From: JADZGC01 sp964613485 | GTDB taxonomy: Bacteria > Patescibacteriota > Saccharimonadia > CAILAD01 > GCA-016700035 | DNA: 6,310 nt | Reading direction: 5' to 3' | Assembly: GCA_964613485.1 (NCBI GenBank) | Contig: CAZTHB010000035.1 | Location: 1-6,310 of the forward strand | Part shown: positions 3,739 through 6,310 of the stretch, piece after piece | Numbering within the stretch: the first letter of the stretch is position 1 | Layout of the letters: each line of letters opens with the position of its first letter | Notes under the pieces: generated by a model | The model's input: only the letters and a program-made list of their open reading frames with translations | Told to the model about the DNA's origin: nothing | Database searches by the model: none | Translations under genes and position numbers: made by a program

Positions 3739-6310
3739 ACTACGTGGGACGGCTCAAATAACAGGTACGGACTATTCACCCAGCTTGAGTCTGGGGCGAT
3801 AGTTCGTAATTTGAAGTTTACACAAAGTAATAATGATTTTATCCGGCTTATTTTATTAACTCAGTTTGGCTTCCAGAATCTCGGCGCTGTCGCCGGTACA
3901 AATTATGGTCTGATCGAAAACGTTTCGTCATCGGCTGATGTAAAGGGATATGGTAATGTTGGCGGACTTGTAGGGATAAACCATGGTCAGATTCGCAGAA
4001 GCAGTGTGGTGCCGCGTGAGACCGGAAATTATAACTCTACGCAGGTAGGTGCCATGGGTCAGGCAAATAATCAGACCAACTGGGTCGGTGGGCTGGTTGG
4101 CTTTAATACCGGCACGATATCTGATAGCTATAGCGTAGCGTCTATTGGGAGTGACCATACAGATGCGACGAATGTTTCTCAGTATTGCGGTGGATTTGTT
4201 GGGGGCTACAATGGCGGATCGATTACGAATTCGTATAGTATGGGTAGCATTGGCTGTGAGGGATATGGGACATATACTACCGGTGTTGGTGGATTTTTTG
4301 GGATGGCGCAATCTGCACCAAGTCTACTCGCGCATAACTTCGCTCGATCAAATGTTTGGCTAGGTGCCACTGGCGGAGCTACAACCTATGGAGGATTTGG
4401 CGGATCGTACAATCCTGCTACTTATCAAGAAGTGATCTTCGCTGATAATTATTATGATGCTACTACGACAGGTATCCAGAAATGCGTAGGCTTTGCTGAA
4501 GAGGGCTGCAATAAAATAAATGTTGATAGCTCGGACCCAAATTATTTCACTAACAATAGTACGAATCCGCCTCTAGATGAGTGGGATTTTGCAAACGTAT
4601 GGCAGACTGTTTCAGATAATTTACCTACGCATCGGGCCGTCGTTCTGACCCCTAACCCGCCTGGTGGACTTATGGCGACTCGAGATAATACAAATTACCC
4701 CGTGAGCTGGACTGCGCTGGATGTTACACCCGCGATAATCGACTATAAGGTTGAGTATCGTGTTGCAAGTCCTGTTGGTAATTGGGTTACATTCGACGAT
4801 GGCGTGTCGACTGATACGGAAATTGTTATCCCGAATCTATCTCGCAGTGCGAGTTATAATTTTAGGGTTCGGGCCATTAGTGCGGTTGGCGAAGGTTATC
4901 CTTCCACTCCAGTGTATGTATCGGAAGATATTCCAAGTAAGCCAACTGGTCTTGCTGGCACCGCCAAAAGTCGCACGCTAGACTTAACCTGGGATGGTAC
5001 TGAGCCTGGGAGTACGTATTATGCTGAGTATAAAGAGCAGGGGTCGGATACATGGGTAGTTGCACCGTTTCCTGCGCAGAATACACCATCTATGGGGGTA
5101 TATAACTTAAAGCCATCGATGACTTACTCCGTACGCGTCACCGCTCGGAATACCGCTGGATCGAGCCCGTCATCGGATGAGATCACGCTTACTACGGATA
5201 GTATCAAGGATTACACGATATCTACCTGTCAGCAGCTGCAGGATATGCGCAATGATCTAGCGGGTAACTATAGACTTGCAAACAGTATCGATTGCTCTGA
5301 CTCTATTAATTGGAATGATGATCAAGGATTTCTTCCAGTCGGTTCGTCGCCGGATGTATTCAATGGTACCTTTGATGGTCGGGGTTATACTATCTCGAAC
5401 CTGTACATCGATGCAGAGAACGACTTCGACTCGAGCACAGCGACTGGTGTCGGACTATTCGGAGTAGCGGCGAGTAACTCTATTCATAGCTTCACCCTTA
5501 AGGACGCAAGTGTCGCTGCAGCTTTTGCTTATTCATCTCTTACTGAGTTTACCGAGAAGTATAGTGATGTTCAGGGCACCATCGGGACCGGTGGCGTAGT
5601 GGGTGTGTTGGCTACTGCTGGAGAAGGTGTTTATGACATCACGGTAGTCGATAGCGATATTAGCGGTAATGTTGTTACCGGAGGGGTGATCGGTGTACAG
5701 GTGCCGCTCATCGGGCTCATTCAGGATGACACCTATATGACGACCCTCAATGCCGAAGTTACAAATGTACGTACGGTACGCGGCAATGTGTTTGGTTATA
5801 TTATTTCTGGGGGTGTTATCGGTACAAATATTGTCTTAGGTGGATTTGAGGGTCTGCCGACGTTTGGTAAGCCGGTTGGCCTTGCGATGGATGGGTTATC
5901 GTCATCTGCATCGGTCAAGGGTCTCATTTCTGGTGGTGTGAACGGTGCCAGCATTTCTATAGATACACTGGTTGTGACATATGCAAATACGGTGGTTCAA
6001 TTTGGTGAGGAGCTGTCTGGTGATGATTTTGAGCGAGGCGTAGGTATTATCGGTGACACTACGCCCCATATCACGCTTAGTAATGCAGAGAGCACGGGCT
6101 CTGTTGATGCTTGCGATATATCGCCGCTGGGCTATCATGGCGGGCTTATTGGTGCGGGTGCTGGAGTTAAGATCACGAATAGTACCAGCTCGGGACCTGT
6201 CAGGACTTGTGGTAATACAAGTGCTTCAGATGGCGCGTTTGGCGGGACTATGGGCGGTATGGCAGGCATCTTATTTAACAGTCAAATCTTTGACTCGTCC
6301 TCTACTAGTA
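3679..6310 (+). CDS. main body of giant GLUG-repeat / fibronectin type III surface protein, frameshifted and cut by the window end
   Basis: This frame has no stop up to the right edge (877 complete codons from the ATG at 3679). That ATG is probably not a real start: it has no ribosome site and no signal peptide, and the natural start is 3375 through the frameshift. Numbering the restored protein from 3375, residues 56 to about 415 form a GLUG-type module, with repeats such as GNVGGLVGINHGQI, WVGGLVGFNTGTISDSYS and CGGFVGGYNGGSITNSYS, then NYYDATTTG and WDFANVW, typical closing elements of such modules. Residues 426-518 and 519-608 are two fibronectin type III domains (YNFRVRAISAVGEG; YSVRVTARNTAGSS). 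A second GLUG-type module begins at 615 with another ISTC...SIDC head and continues past residue 978 with more GGVIG/GGLIG repeats. GLUG repeats occur in bacterial surface proteins, including IgA1 proteases and adhesins; no protease motif is visible here. An adhesive role is inferred. The C-terminus and any anchor lie outside the window. Confidence 0.85.
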   Translation, partial: MVASGGVLDGRNHTITNLYVTTWDGSNNRYGLFTQLESGAIVRNLKFTQSNNDFIRLILLTQFGFQNLGAVAGTNYGLIENVSSSADVKGYGNVGGLVGINHGQIRRSSVVPRETGNYNSTQVGAMGQANNQTNWVGGLVGFNTGTISDSYSVASIGSDHTDATNVSQYCGGFVGGYNGGSITNSYSMGSIGCEGYGTYTTGVGGFFGMAQSAPSLLAHNFARSNVWLGATGGATTYGGFGGSYNPATYQEVIFADNYYDATTTGIQKCVGFAEEGCNKINVDSSDPNYFTNNSTNPPLDEWDFANVWQTVSDNLPTHRAVVLTPNPPGGLMATRDNTNYPVSWTALDVTPAIIDYKVEYRVASPVGNWVTFDDGVSTDTEIVIPNLSRSASYNFRVRAISAVGEGYPSTPVYVSEDIPSKPTGLAGTAKSRTLDLTWDGTEPGSTYYAEYKEQGSDTWVVAPFPAQNTPSMGVYNLKPSMTYSVRVTARNTAGSSPSSDEITLTTDSIKDYTISTCQQLQDMRNDLAGNYRLANSIDCSDSINWNDDQGFLPVGSSPDVFNGTFDGRGYTISNLYIDAENDFDSSTATGVGLFGVAASNSIHSFTLKDASVAAAFAYSSLTEFTEKYSDVQGTIGTGGVVGVLATAGEGVYDITVVDSDISGNVVTGGVIGVQVPLIGLIQDDTYMTTLNAEVTNVRTVRGNVFGYIISGGVIGTNIVLGGFEGLPTFGKPVGLAMDGLSSSASVKGLISGGVNGASISIDTLVVTYANTVVQFGEELSGDDFERGVGIIGDTTPHITLSNAESTGSVDACDISPLGYHGGLIGAGAGVKITNSTSSGPVRTCGNTSASDGAFGGTMGGMAGILFNSQIFDSSSTS
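3691..3697 (+). other. G7 homopolymer at the frameshift point
   Basis: Seven consecutive Gs follow TTCT. Read from 3375, the codons are TGG GGG GGT ACT TGA. With six Gs they would be TGG GGG GTA CTT GAT GGG, giving W-G-V-L-D-G, which aligns without a gap to N-G-T-F-D-G in the second module (from 5361). The downstream frame is then open for more than 2.6 kb. One extra G fully explains the break. Whether it is a sequencing error, a fixed mutation, a phase-variable state or a site corrected by transcriptional slippage cannot be told from one sequence. Confidence 0.8.
5218..5409 (+). repeat. module head, copy 2 (ISTC...NLYI)
   Basis: This is the second copy of the head unit, placed directly after the second fibronectin type III domain. 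It reads through VFNGTFDGRGYTISNLYI without interruption, which makes it an internal reference for the damaged first copy. The DNA of the two copies has diverged well beyond the protein similarity, so the duplication is old. Confidence 0.8.

Noticed and set aside
3928..4311. 127-codon open frame on the - strand
   Set aside because: It lies fully inside the GLUG-type module on the other strand, has the R/T/I-rich composition of an antisense shadow, and shows no recognisable domain or ribosome site.

Overview
This window most likely comes from a Patescibacteria (CPR) genome, probably Candidatus Saccharibacteria (TM7). The inference rests on three things: a PKD-repeat surface protein that starts with a long basic tail plus signal segment and a ~110-residue domain I associate with Saccharibacterial surface proteins, an LPQTG-plus-membrane-segment C-terminus, and an overlapping small two-TM membrane protein with a K/E/Q-rich N-terminus of a type I remember from the same group. 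This is family recall, not a search. TGA behaves as a stop, so the TGA=Gly code of Gracilibacteria/Absconditabacteria is not in use.

Layout. Positions 1-89 may hold the last codons of an upstream + strand gene. An extended -10 element at 112-120 precedes a two-gene operon. Its first gene (156-2078) encodes a 640-aa exported PKD/LPQTG surface protein, and its second (2075-2737, ATGA overlap) a 220-aa two-TM membrane protein. A symmetric GC-rich hairpin at 2749-2769 ends this operon and also the convergent - strand gene (3245-2793), a 150-aa single-TM protein with a small outer beta domain. A divergent intergenic region (3246-3374) leads to the second surface-protein locus, which fills 3375-6310 and runs off the right edge.

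The right-hand locus is the most interesting part. Its first frame (3375-3704) looks like a complete 109-aa gene, but it is only the signal peptide and head of a giant extracellular protein. The remainder is open in another frame without a stop up to the window end. A run of seven Gs (3691-3697) sits exactly at the switch, and removing one G restores a reading frame whose product (at least 978 residues) has the order signal peptide, GLUG-type repeat module, two fibronectin type III domains, second GLUG-type module. The second module carries an intact copy of the sequence around the break, which fixes both the position and the size of the frameshift.

Overall the window is devoted to the cell envelope: two large exported surface proteins, probably adhesins or attachment factors, and two small membrane proteins. 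In an episymbiont such proteins could contact the host cell, but that role is inferred. No RNA genes, mobile elements, CRISPR arrays or attachment sites were found. No stretch over 300 bases lacks a gene.
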